Below the pieces are notes generated by a model, which ran no database searches, had not been told where the DNA came from, and worked only from the letters and a program-made list of their open reading frames with translations. From RGIG4708 sp045538875 (GTDB lineage Bacteria; Bacillota; Clostridia; UMGS1810), in assembly GCA_045538875.1 (NCBI GenBank), contig JAZQEG010000017.1, forward strand, positions 13,772 to 77,771: a DNA stretch of 64,000 nt, written 5' to 3'. Positions 7,293 to 15,088 of the stretch are shown here, piece after piece (positions within the stretch are counted from its first letter, which is position 1; each line of letters begins with the position of its first letter). The translations under genes were made by a program, and so were the position numbers.

Positions 7293-9500
7293 TTAAATCA
7301 ATTTTTTTGATTTTATTCGCAGTGCATTGGTAACAACCGACACAGAGCTTAATGCCATTGCCGCTGATGCAATCATGGGATTGAGCGATATATCAAAAAG
7401 AGGTATAAGCACTCCGCCTGCAACTGGAATAAGAAGTGTGTTGTAAACAAATGCAAAAAACAAATTCTGCTTAATATTTTTCATGGCAAATCTGCCCAAT
7501 TTTATACATTTAACCACACTTATAATATCATCATTAATTATAACAACATCCGCAGCCTCAATAGCAATTTCGCTACCACTGCCCACTGCAATGCCTACAT
7601 CTGCGCTTGTTAGTGCAACAGAATCATTAATACCGTCTCCTGCCATTGCAACACATTTGCCGCAATTTTTTAATTTATTAATACAATCTGCTTTTCCATC
7701 AGGCAACACATCCGCTACAAATTGCGTCACGCCAAGGTTTTTGGCAGTGTATGCAGTAGAAAGTTTATTGTCACCAGACAAAAGCATAGTGCCGATATTC
7801 ATTTTATTCAGCATTTGTACAGCATCATATGAACCTTCTCTTACAGTATCACTCACAGCAATTACACCAATGTATTTATTGTTTTTGGCAACAAGTATTA
7901 CTGCTTTGCCTTGAGCAGACAAATTATCTATATCCTTTTTTGCAACATCAATATCGTTTTGCTCAAGCAATCGCATGTTACCTGCAAAATATATATTTTC
8001 ATCAGAGCTAAATTTTATGCCCATACCGGGTATTGACTCAAAATGGTCAAAAGGATACTGTTCAATTCCATTTAACAAACAATACTCAATTACAGCATCG
8101 CTGAGCGGATGGCCCGAAGCCCTTTCGGCAGCAGCAATTTCTTTAATCATCTCATTTTTGTCGTAGCCGTCAATTGTTAAAATGTCGGTAACAGATGGTT
8201 TACCCTCAGTAAGAGTTCCTGTTTTGTCAAAAACAACCATATTTGTTTTTGAAAGCAGCTCCAGTGCTTTAGCATCACGAATTAAAATTCCGTTTTCGGC
8301 TCCCTTGCCAACAGCTGTAGTAACCGCTGTTGGTGTGGCAAGGCCAAGCGCACACGGGCAAGCTATTACAAGAACAGAAATAAAAATATTAAGAGCGAAT
8401 TCAAAGGTTTGACCAAATAAGAGCCAAATTATTGCAAATAAAAATGCAAGGCTTATAACCACAGGCACAAACACTGCACATACACGATCGGCAATATCTG
8501 CAATGTGCGGCTTGCTGACAGCAGCATCTTCTACCATATTTATAATGCCTGCAAGCACAGTTTTGTCCGATGCTGTTTCTACCTCAATTTCCAGGTAACC
8601 AAGCATATTTACAGTGCCTGCATATACAGTGTCGCCTTTTGCTTTTTCCTTAGGGATGCTCTCACCGGTAAGCATTGATTCATCAACCGTGGAATAACCC
8701 AAAACAATTTTTCCGTCAACAGGTATCTTTTCCCCTACTCCAACTGCAACAATATCACCTTTTGATATATGTTCAATTTCGAGGGTGATTTTTTCGCCCT
8801 CAACAACAACTGTTGCAGTTTTGGGCATATAATCTATCAATTTGTTAAGAGCCGAGGTGGTTTTGCTTTTGCTTTTAGACTCAAGGTATTTGCCGAGCAT
8901 AATAAGAGTTATAATCATACCTATTGACTCAAAATACAAATTGTGCACATTGTGATATGCTTTGTTAAAATACATATCTATTGCCATATATATACCATAT
9001 ACAAAAGCAGCACCTGCTCCAGATGCAACAAGAGTATCCATGGTGGGCAAACCTTTAAGCAATGTTTTGGTGCCTTTTATAAAAAAGCTTTTGCCATTTA
9101 TTATGCAGCAAAGCGACAACACAAACTGCAAAAATGTGTAGCGCATTGGATGATACATTGGGTTTATAAATTGAGGTACATACATTCCAATCATATGCCC
9201 CATAGAAATATAAAACAAAGGAATTGCAAAAATGGCCGATATAATAAGCCTTTTGAGCAATACTTTTGAAGTATCTGTATTAACATTTAAATTTTCTGCA
9301 ATGCCGTAACCAGCACAAATTACAGCTTGTTTTACAGCATCAACATCAAGTGATTTTTCATCATATACAACCTTAAGCTTGCCAGTTGTAAGATTTACGT
9401 TTACAGTTTGCACGCCGTTTAGCTCATAAACTGCTTTTTCAACAGCACGCACACACACTGCGCAAGTCATACCTGTAACATTTAGTGTAGCACTAGCCAT
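7293..9500 (-). CDS. copA: Copper-translocating P1B-type ATPase CopA
   Basis: An ATP-driven heavy-metal exporter of the inner membrane. One N-terminal HMA domain with GMTCAVC (Cys13, Cys16), eight predicted membrane segments, the CPC transport motif at about 381-383, the actuator TGES, the phosphorylation site DKTGTLTEGKP (Asp425), SGHPLS in the nucleotide domain and GDGINDS near 640. CPC plus this HMA motif indicates Cu(I). I use ATG 9500, eight bases after GAGG; a GTG lies at 9509 in frame. No CopY or CsoR regulator or copper chaperone is next to it: it lies behind rlmB and before the ACT gene in what looks like a housekeeping operon, which is unusual for a stress exporter. Confidence 0.93.
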   Translation of the reverse strand: MASATLNVTGMTCAVCVRAVEKAVYELNGVQTVNVNLTTGKLKVVYDEKSLDVDAVKQAVICAGYGIAENLNVNTDTSKVLLKRLIISAIFAIPLFYISMGHMIGMYVPQFINPMYHPMRYTFLQFVLSLCCIINGKSFFIKGTKTLLKGLPTMDTLVASGAGAAFVYGIYMAIDMYFNKAYHNVHNLYFESIGMIITLIMLGKYLESKSKSKTTSALNKLIDYMPKTATVVVEGEKITLEIEHISKGDIVAVGVGEKIPVDGKIVLGYSTVDESMLTGESIPKEKAKGDTVYAGTVNMLGYLEIEVETASDKTVLAGIINMVEDAAVSKPHIADIADRVCAVFVPVVISLAFLFAIIWLLFGQTFEFALNIFISVLVIACPCALGLATPTAVTTAVGKGAENGILIRDAKALELLSKTNMVVFDKTGTLTEGKPSVTDILTIDGYDKNEMIKEIAAAERASGHPLSDAVIEYCLLNGIEQYPFDHFESIPGMGIKFSSDENIYFAGNMRLLEQNDIDVAKKDIDNLSAQGKAVILVAKNNKYIGVIAVSDTVREGSYDAVQMLNKMNIGTMLLSGDNKLSTAYTAKNLGVTQFVADVLPDGKADCINKLKNCGKCVAMAGDGINDSVALTSADVGIAVGSGSEIAIEAADVVIINDDIISVVKCIKLGRFAMKNIKQNLFFAFVYNTLLIPVAGGVLIPLFDISLNPMIASAAMALSSVSVVTNALRIKSKKLI

Positions 9501-9510
9501 AAAATGCACC

Positions 9511-10299
9511 TCACTTGTTTTTTAATCTGTGTCTTACAGTTTCGTATATCATAAGGGCACCTGCAACAGATGCATTAAGTGAGTTGATATCGCCAAGCAT
9601 TGGTATACGGGTAATAAAATCGCATTTTTCTTTTACAAGGCGTGAAATGCCAAACCCCTCACTGCCTATAACAATTGCAACTCCGCCCGAAAAATCTTGG
9701 GAATATATATCATTTTCACCATCCATATCTGCACCTATAATCCAGATATTGTTTTGTTTTAATTTATCTATTGTTTGTGCAAGATTGCTTACCTTTGCAA
9801 CATTGGTAAATTCTACTGCTCCTGCACTTGATTTTGCAACAGTAGCGGTAAGCCCTACCGAGTTACGCTTTGGTATAATAACTCCATGGACTCCTGCAGC
9901 ATTTGAAGTACGTATAATTGAGCCAAGATTATGTGGGTCATTTATGTCGTCACATATAACAACAAAAGGCTTTTCACCCTTTGCTTGAGCACATTGGAGT
10001 ATATCATCAACAGAGCAGTAATCCTTGGCAGCAACACTTGCAATCACACCCTGATGGGCCTTTGTTGTGCTCATTTTGTCAAGCTTAAATTTGTCTACTT
10101 CAATTACAGGGATTTTGTTTTGCTTACAAAGTGAAATTATTTTTACAACAGAGCCGCTTCTCTCTCCTGCCAAAACAAACACCTTGTCAATGGTTCTTCC
10201 AGATTTAATTGCTTCCATTACAGGGTTTCTGCCCTCTAATTTGTCTGCTAATTGTGTTTCAAAATTTGTATTCTTTTCGTTTTTGTTATATCCTGACAT
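9511..10299 (-). CDS. rlmB: 23S rRNA (guanosine-2'-O)-methyltransferase RlmB (SpoU/TrmH family)
   Basis: An AdoMet-dependent SPOUT methyltransferase that 2'-O-methylates a 23S rRNA guanosine. An N-terminal RNA-binding domain (GRNPVMEAIKSGRTIDKVFV) precedes the trefoil-knot domain with the three SpoU motifs: NLGSIIRTSNAAG, IGSEGFGISRLV and SLNASVAGALMIYE. At 262 aa it is of normal length. I chose ATG 10299, seven bases after AGGGAG. It follows thrB by 48 bases and copA begins 11 bases past its stop. Paralogues such as TrmH or YsgA cannot be fully excluded. Confidence 0.88.
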   Translation of the reverse strand: MSGYNKNEKNTNFETQLADKLEGRNPVMEAIKSGRTIDKVFVLAGERSGSVVKIISLCKQNKIPVIEVDKFKLDKMSTTKAHQGVIASVAAKDYCSVDDILQCAQAKGEKPFVVICDDINDPHNLGSIIRTSNAAGVHGVIIPKRNSVGLTATVAKSSAGAVEFTNVAKVSNLAQTIDKLKQNNIWIIGADMDGENDIYSQDFSGGVAIVIGSEGFGISRLVKEKCDFITRIPMLGDINSLNASVAGALMIYETVRHRLKNK

Positions 10300-10347
10300 G
10301 GCAATTCTCCCTTGCAATATAGTTCAAAAGGGCTGCTAATGCAACCC

Positions 10348-11247
10348 TTATATATGCTCACATACAACACCGGTGTTGTCGGCACTGAGCATTTTTAAAC
10401 TCCAGTTATTTAAATTAGATTTAATAATTTTGTTCATATTACTTTCAAAAGCAGTACAATCACCATCTGTTACAGCAATAATTGTAGGTCCAGCACCACT
10501 TAAGTAGCCGCACATAGCACCGTTTCGCTTTGCGGCACGTATAATATATTCGGCACTTTTTATCATATTAAAGCGATATTTTTGATGCAACCTGTCCTTA
10601 CAGCCAACACCAAAAGAAGAAAAATCACCTTTTGAAATAGCAGATGCCATAAATGAGGCATGTGCAACATTGTAAACTGCATTTTTGTGAGGTACAAACT
10701 TTGGCAGTACATTGCGTGCCTTTTTGGTAGAAAGATAAAAATCGGGTATAAATGCTGCAAACTTAATATTTTGAGGGATATCTGTTTTAGTAAACATAAG
10801 CTTTTTGTTGTCGTATACCGAAACTGTAAAACCACCCATAAAAGCAGGCGTAACATTGTCAGGGTGACCTTCTATTTCATATGCAATATCGAGCAATTCC
10901 TCTTTGGTAAAAGGTGCACCAATAAGCTCATTTGCTCCGCAAAGCCCAAGTGCAAGACTTGCCGAAGAGCTGCCGAGGCCTCGAGTCATAGGTATATCGG
11001 TGTGAGATGTTATACGCACCCCTTTTGGAAATATATTTGCCTTTTCAAAAACACGCAACATTGCCTGATATACATAATTGCGTTCATCATTGGGCAAAAA
11101 CTCTTTACTGGGGTCGTTTATTATAATTTCAAGGCCCTCATCAATTTCTTCAAAATATGCTTCGGTGTACAAACTGAGAGCAATGCCCATACAATCAAAC
11201 CCCGAACCTAAATTGGCAGTTGATGCAGGAACTCTAACCTTTACCAT
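10348..11247 (-). CDS. thrB: Homoserine kinase ThrB
   Basis: Phosphorylates homoserine to O-phosphohomoserine, the step after Hom on the way to threonine. The GHMP-kinase signature is clear: VRVPASTANLGSGFDCMG at the N-terminus, the ATP-binding GLGSSSASLALG at about residue 92, and the C-terminal GYLSGAGPTIIA motif. At 299 aa it is of normal length. GAGGATG precedes ATG 11247. It lies 10 bases after hom, forming a two-gene threonine unit; thrC and aspartokinase are not in the window. Confidence 0.95.
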   Translation of the reverse strand: MVKVRVPASTANLGSGFDCMGIALSLYTEAYFEEIDEGLEIIINDPSKEFLPNDERNYVYQAMLRVFEKANIFPKGVRITSHTDIPMTRGLGSSSASLALGLCGANELIGAPFTKEELLDIAYEIEGHPDNVTPAFMGGFTVSVYDNKKLMFTKTDIPQNIKFAAFIPDFYLSTKKARNVLPKFVPHKNAVYNVAHASFMASAISKGDFSSFGVGCKDRLHQKYRFNMIKSAEYIIRAAKRNGAMCGYLSGAGPTIIAVTDGDCTAFESNMNKIIKSNLNNWSLKMLSADNTGVVCEHI

Positions 11248-11257
11248 TGCTGCATCC

Positions 11258-12469
11258 TCATTTCTTAATTTCGATTATGGTAATAATGTTTGCATCAATA
11301 GCAGAAAGCTTACTTAAAAGGTCGTTATATGATACCTTTTTGGTAATAAAACCGCATTCGCCGTCAAACATTTGTTCAAAAACTGTAACTTCCACAAATT
11401 TTAAAACATCTGCTTTTGCAACCGAACCTTTTAAGCGTACAAAATAATTTCGTACATATTCGCCGCGGTCAATAACAATATTTTCGTTGCAAATCTGCCA
11501 AGGACGCATATATGGCACATCTGAATTTTGCCCAAATTCGATAATATCGGCAACCACAGCACTTGCTGTTGGCAGCTTACCGGCTCCTCTGCCATAGTGA
11601 AGAGTGTCTGAAACCATATCGCCTTTAACAATTACACCATTATATACATCTTCTATTGAAGCAAGCATATTGTCTTTTGATACAAACATAGGTGCAACGT
11701 GAATTTCCATCTTTTCATCATCGGACATTATACATTCACCAACAAGCTTAATGCTGTAACCAAGCTTTGATGCGTATTTTGTGTCCTCAAGAGTTATTTT
11801 TGAAATACCTTGTGTGTCAATATCTTTAAAGTTAACACTCTTACCGCTTGCAATTGACGACAAAATGCAGATTTTTTTGCATGTGTCGTGACCATTTACA
11901 TCGGCAGAAGGGTCTCTTTCGGCATAGCCGTTTTGCTGTGCCTGCAAAAGTGCTTTTTCAAAGCTTTCGCCATCTTTAAACATTTTTGTAAGTATATAGT
12001 TTGTAGTACCGTTAAGTATACCGCTGAGCGCAACTATATTGTTGCATGTATAGCAATGGAACAACGGTCTTATAATTGGAATACCGCCACCAACGCTTGC
12101 TTCAAACAAATATTTTGCATTGTTTTCAACAGCACAATTTATAAGATCATTGCCTTTTGTTGCAACAAGCTCTTTATTGGAGGTAATAACAGTTTTACCT
12201 TTTTTGAGTGCTTTAATCGAAAAAGTAAATGCTGGCTCAAGTCCTCCAATTGTTTCAATAACAGCGTCAACCTCACTGTCATTTAAAATTACATCAAAAT
12301 CCTTTGTAAAAATGTGAGCATCTTCCCTATCAGAAAAATCTCTGATATCAAGGATATATTTGGTTGTGATGTCAAGTCCGGTTTTGTTTTTGATAATTTG
12401 TCGATTATCTTTAATTACTTCATAAACACCGCTTCCAACGGTTCCGAACCCTAAAATTGCAATTTTCAT
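11258..12469 (-). CDS. hom: Homoserine dehydrogenase Hom
   Basis: Reduces aspartate semialdehyde to homoserine with NAD(P)H. The Rossmann motif GFGTVGSGV is at 7-15; the catalytic core includes ITSNKELVATKG, SVGGGIPIIRPL, LSGILNGTTNYIL and the DPSADVNGHD motif. A C-terminal ACT-like domain begins near 335 and suggests feedback control, typically by threonine. At 403 aa it is a normal monofunctional enzyme. GGGGG precedes ATG 12469, and a perfect SigA promoter lies just upstream. It heads the run hom-thrB-rlmB-copA. Confidence 0.95.
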   Translation of the reverse strand: MKIAILGFGTVGSGVYEVIKDNRQIIKNKTGLDITTKYILDIRDFSDREDAHIFTKDFDVILNDSEVDAVIETIGGLEPAFTFSIKALKKGKTVITSNKELVATKGNDLINCAVENNAKYLFEASVGGGIPIIRPLFHCYTCNNIVALSGILNGTTNYILTKMFKDGESFEKALLQAQQNGYAERDPSADVNGHDTCKKICILSSIASGKSVNFKDIDTQGISKITLEDTKYASKLGYSIKLVGECIMSDDEKMEIHVAPMFVSKDNMLASIEDVYNGVIVKGDMVSDTLHYGRGAGKLPTASAVVADIIEFGQNSDVPYMRPWQICNENIVIDRGEYVRNYFVRLKGSVAKADVLKFVEVTVFEQMFDGECGFITKKVSYNDLLSKLSAIDANIITIIEIKK

Positions 12470-12503
12470 TAATATATCCCCCTGTTAATCAAAAATATAC
12501 ATA

Positions 12504-12532
12504 ATTATACCATTAATTTCAATTTGTGTCAA
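12504..12532 (-). promoter_or_regulatory. Perfect-consensus SigA promoter of hom
   Basis: TTGACA (12527-12532), 17 bases, TATAAT (12504-12509), with TGG directly before the -10 (extended -10). The two arms of the spacer and flanks (CCATTAATT / AATTAATGG) also form an inverted repeat centred on the promoter, so a regulator could bind here. Confidence 0.88.
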
Positions 12533-12548
12533 TTAATGGTTATAACTT

Positions 12549-14240
12549 TTAATCAATTGTAATATTATCAGGAAATTCATCACAGCGTTTTGCCAAATCA
12601 GAAAAAATATCAGCTGAGCTGGCATTTTTTCGAGGCTCAAAGTACGATTCTTCACCTTTGGCAACAGTTGAAATGTCTGCCTGTATACCTGTAACACTCA
12701 AAATAATTTTACTAAGTGTTTGTGCCTCACCGGAAGTATCAAAGTCTTGCTTTAACTGCTTGTCGGGGAACTGAAGTAATATTCCTTTTTTGCTTTTTAA
12801 AGGTATTGCCTCGCTGATGTGCAAATACAATGTAAGATGCATCTGATTTTGCACCTCTTCTATAATTTCTGCCCAGTTATTTATTATTTTATTGTATTCT
12901 TCATTAGGTATACTTTTAACTTCATCATTTTGCAAATCAGTGCTACAAGACTTTTGTTGAGTTGTATCTGGTGTTATTTGCTCTGTTTCAACTATAACAT
13001 CAGATGGCAAATCGCATTGCAAATCTTTTTGCTTAACTGGTTCTAACCCATCATATTCGGTAGCTGCCTTAGGCTGTGTTTTTGGAGCATCAAGCTGACC
13101 AGATGCAAGCTTTTTTTCGAGAGTTGCAATTCTGTCCAGTGCAGATGCCATATCATCACTGAACATAGGATTTGCAAGTTTTACAAGAGCACACTCAATA
13201 AGTACTCTTTTGTTTGAAACATAACGCAGGTCACGGATTAAATCGGTAAGCAAATAAATACATCTGATTAATTTTTCCTGCGGGTAAAATTTAACAGTGT
13301 TATTTATTAATTCACCTTTTTTTGCACTGCACACAAAGTCCGATTTCATAATTGAATAATTGAGCATCTCTCGGTATACATTAAGCATATCTAATGCAAA
13401 ATTATCAAGCGACTTGCCGTTTTGAACACACAAATCAAACCCACATATTAAGCTTTTTGTGTCACCATTTGCAATATGCTGCGCAAATTGGTACAAAACT
13501 GTGTCATCCATTGCACCCACTACAGTTACAATGTCATCATAAGTTATATTATTTTTTTTAAACGCAATACACCTGTCAAGGATGCTGAGCGAATCACGCA
13601 TAGACCCGTTGCCAAGATATGCTATATATTCTAGTGCATCATCATCAACATTTATATTTTCGCCAAGCAAAATTTGCTTCATAGCAGCAGTTATATCGTA
13701 AATAGAAATTACCGAAAAATCAAACCTCTGGCATCTCGAAAGTATAGTAGCAGGAACCATGTGTATTTCGGTAGTGGCAAGTATAAAAATTACATGTGCA
13801 GGCGGTTCCTCAAGAGTTTTTAAAAGTGCATTAAAAGCACCTTTTGACAGCATATGAACTTCGTCTATTATATATATTTTGTATTTAGAAGTGGCACACG
13901 AATATCTGCACTGTTCTATAATTTCACGGATATTGGCAACACCAGTATTTGATGCGGCGTCAATTTCGATAATATCTATATTTGAACCATCAAGTATGCT
14001 TTTGCACATATCACATTCATTGCAGGGATTACCGCTTAGATTATTGTAGCAATTGACAGCACGCGAAAATATTTTGGCAGTTGAGGTTTTGCCAGTGCCT
14101 CTTGTACCTGTAAAGAGGTATGCGTGCGCAATCTTACCTTCGGTTATTTGATTTTTTAATGTATTTACAATATGGCTTTGGCCTATAACATCATTAAATG
14201 TAACAGGGCGCCACTTTCTGTACAAAGCCTGGTATGCCAT
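12549..14240 (-). CDS. dnaX: DNA polymerase III subunits gamma and tau
   Basis: The clamp-loader ATPase of the replisome. Starts MAYQALYRKWRP, the family's standard N-terminus, at ATG 14240 (AAAGGA upstream); a longer frame to 14279 has no support. Walker A GTRGTGKTS at 45-53, zinc cysteines at 64, 73, 76 and 79, Walker B IYIIDEVHML near 122, and sensor FILATTE follow. Domain III ends at about residue 370 (LVKLANPMFSD), after which a charged linker and a tau-type C-terminal domain extend to 563. A slippery A-AAA-AAG sits in frame exactly at the end of domain III (13110-13116). The gene is directly downstream of the SRP RNA gene, as in B. subtilis. Confidence 0.95.
   Translation of the reverse strand: MAYQALYRKWRPVTFNDVIGQSHIVNTLKNQITEGKIAHAYLFTGTRGTGKTSTAKIFSRAVNCYNNLSGNPCNECDMCKSILDGSNIDIIEIDAASNTGVANIREIIEQCRYSCATSKYKIYIIDEVHMLSKGAFNALLKTLEEPPAHVIFILATTEIHMVPATILSRCQRFDFSVISIYDITAAMKQILLGENINVDDDALEYIAYLGNGSMRDSLSILDRCIAFKKNNITYDDIVTVVGAMDDTVLYQFAQHIANGDTKSLICGFDLCVQNGKSLDNFALDMLNVYREMLNYSIMKSDFVCSAKKGELINNTVKFYPQEKLIRCIYLLTDLIRDLRYVSNKRVLIECALVKLANPMFSDDMASALDRIATLEKKLASGQLDAPKTQPKAATEYDGLEPVKQKDLQCDLPSDVIVETEQITPDTTQQKSCSTDLQNDEVKSIPNEEYNKIINNWAEIIEEVQNQMHLTLYLHISEAIPLKSKKGILLQFPDKQLKQDFDTSGEAQTLSKIILSVTGIQADISTVAKGEESYFEPRKNASSADIFSDLAKRCDEFPDNITID
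13110..13116 (-). other. Slippery heptamer A-AAA-AAG in dnaX (candidate -1 frameshift)
   Basis: Minus strand codons GAA AAA AAG (residues Glu-Lys-Lys near 375) contain A-AAA-AAG in the reading phase used by E. coli dnaX. A -1 shift here would add six codons (Ala-Cys-Ile-Trp-Ser-Ala) and stop at TGA, giving a gamma-like product of about 380 aa. A short GCATC/GATGC stem follows; no strong upstream Shine-Dalgarno stimulator is visible. Confidence 0.45.
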
Positions 14241-14303
14241 TTTAGCACATCCTTTCGCAATTGATTGCGCAAATTGCAATCTAAAAGTTTTATGTATAAA
14301 AAA

Positions 14304-14511
14304 ATGCCGTTAATCCAAAATTGTATTGAAAGTTCAGACTAAGACTCGAACCGGGTGAACTTGCGGCACACGCACAGCATTTCTTATGGCTGCTTGATTC
14401 CTCACCTGACCAGGTTCGAAAGCCTGCATTGCGCAAGGCCCGGTTGTCAACACCATAGTCTGAACGATCAACCTGATTTAGGATTAAGCTCCAAACGGAA
14501 CTTAACGACAT
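14304..14511 (-). ncRNA. ffs: Signal recognition particle RNA (large bacterial type)
   Basis: The SRP RNA scaffolds Ffh for targeting membrane proteins. The conserved domain-IV apex is readable on the minus strand: CTGGTCAGG, then GAGGAA and AAGCAGCC in the right order. The 5' end GTCGTTAA (14502-14509) pairs with the 3' TTAACGGC (14306-14313), closing the molecule, and a T7 run follows as terminator. About 208 nt, shorter than the 271 nt of B. subtilis but longer than the 114 nt E. coli form, so an Alu-type domain is present. It sits directly upstream of dnaX, the Bacillus arrangement. Confidence 0.88.
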
Positions 14512-14515
14512 TATT

Positions 14516-14544
14516 ATTATACTACATAACAATCAAAATATCAA
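14516..14544 (-). promoter_or_regulatory. SRP RNA promoter
   Basis: TTGATA (14539-14544), 17 bases, TATAAT (14516-14521), a few bases upstream of the paired 5' end of the SRP RNA. Confidence 0.85.
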
Positions 14545-14589
14545 GCGATTTTTGCACTTTTAAAACAATTTTTATTAAATTAAAAATAA

Positions 14590-14620
14590 CAAAAAACACC
14601 CCGAAAAATTTGGGGTGTTT
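14590..14620 (-). terminator. Terminator of the tRNA-Arg gene
   Basis: AAACACCCC / GGGGTGTTT hairpin followed on the minus strand by a T-run, starting four bases after the tRNA CCA end. Confidence 0.88.
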
Positions 14621-14623
14621 GTA

Positions 14624-14700
14624 TGGCGCGCTGTGAAGAATTCGAATCCTCGACCTTCTGGTCCGTAGCCAGACGCTCTATCCAGCTGAGCTAACAGCGC
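14624..14700 (-). tRNA. tRNA-Arg (anticodon ACG), CCA encoded
   Basis: A 77-nt cloverleaf. Acceptor GCGCTGT pairs with ACAGCGC, discriminator G, CCA encoded. The D arm holds AGCTCAGCTGGATAGAGC, the anticodon arm TCTGG-CTACGGA-CCAGA has ACG at 34-36, and the T arm carries GATTCGAAT. ACG reads CGU and, after A-to-I editing at 34, CGC and CGA. It has its own promoter and terminator. Confidence 0.97.
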
Positions 14701-14720
14701 ATATTTTTAACAACTTAGTT

Positions 14721-14749
14721 AGTATAACACAGTTTTTTATCAAAATCAA
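14721..14749 (-). promoter_or_regulatory. tRNA-Arg promoter
   Basis: TTGATT (14744-14749), 17 bases, TATACT (14721-14726) with TGT before the -10. Confidence 0.82.
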
Positions 14750-14858
14750 GTATTTTTTTAAAAAATATTAAATTTTCCAAAATATATTAAGTATTAAACA
14801 ACATCAAACAGCAATACTATAACTGCAAAACCATTTTATAAAAAAGGAGTAAATAATC

Positions 14859-14999
14859 ATGGATAACAATCAAAACAAATCAAACCAGAGACAGAACAAC
14901 CAAAACAACCAGAACAACCAAAATAACAACCAAAAAAACAAAAACGACAAAAGACAGTCATCTAAGAACAACGATATTTCAAACTTTGAAGTATATTAA
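14859..14999 (+). CDS. 46-aa Asn/Gln-rich mini-protein
   Basis: Unrecognised. ATG 14859 follows AAAAAGGAG by nine bases, an excellent site. The 46-residue product is low complexity: Asn, Gln and Lys make up most of the first 30 residues (repeats of QNNQ), then a basic KNDKRQSSKNN and the end DISNFEVY. It is hydrophilic, has no membrane segment and no cysteine. It is followed by a strong terminator shared with the converging stalk-protein gene, so it is a monocistronic gene. Composition and size recall small spore-core or coat proteins, but I cannot assign it. Confidence 0.7.
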   Translation: MDNNQNKSNQRQNNQNNQNNQNNNQKNKNDKRQSSKNNDISNFEVY

Positions 15000-15030
15000 T
15001 GAGCACTGTTAAATAAAGGCTAAATTTTAA

Positions 15031-15084
15031 AAAAGCTGCCATATCTGAAAGTTTTGTAAAACATATGCAGATTTGGCAGCTTTT
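15031..15084. terminator. Bidirectional terminator between mini-gene and stalk-protein gene
   Basis: AAAAGCTGCCATATCTG pairs with CAGATTTGGCAGCTTTT (one mismatch) around a loop of about 20 bases; A-run before and T-run after serve both converging transcripts. Confidence 0.85.
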
Positions 15085-15088
15085 GCTA

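Noticed and set aside
12510..12540. Terminator behind dnaX
   Set aside because: The inverted repeat there coincides with the perfect hom promoter and has no T-run on the minus strand.
14290..14532. 80-codon minus-strand frame
   Set aside because: It lies inside the SRP RNA gene and has no ribosome-binding site; the RNA motifs explain the sequence.
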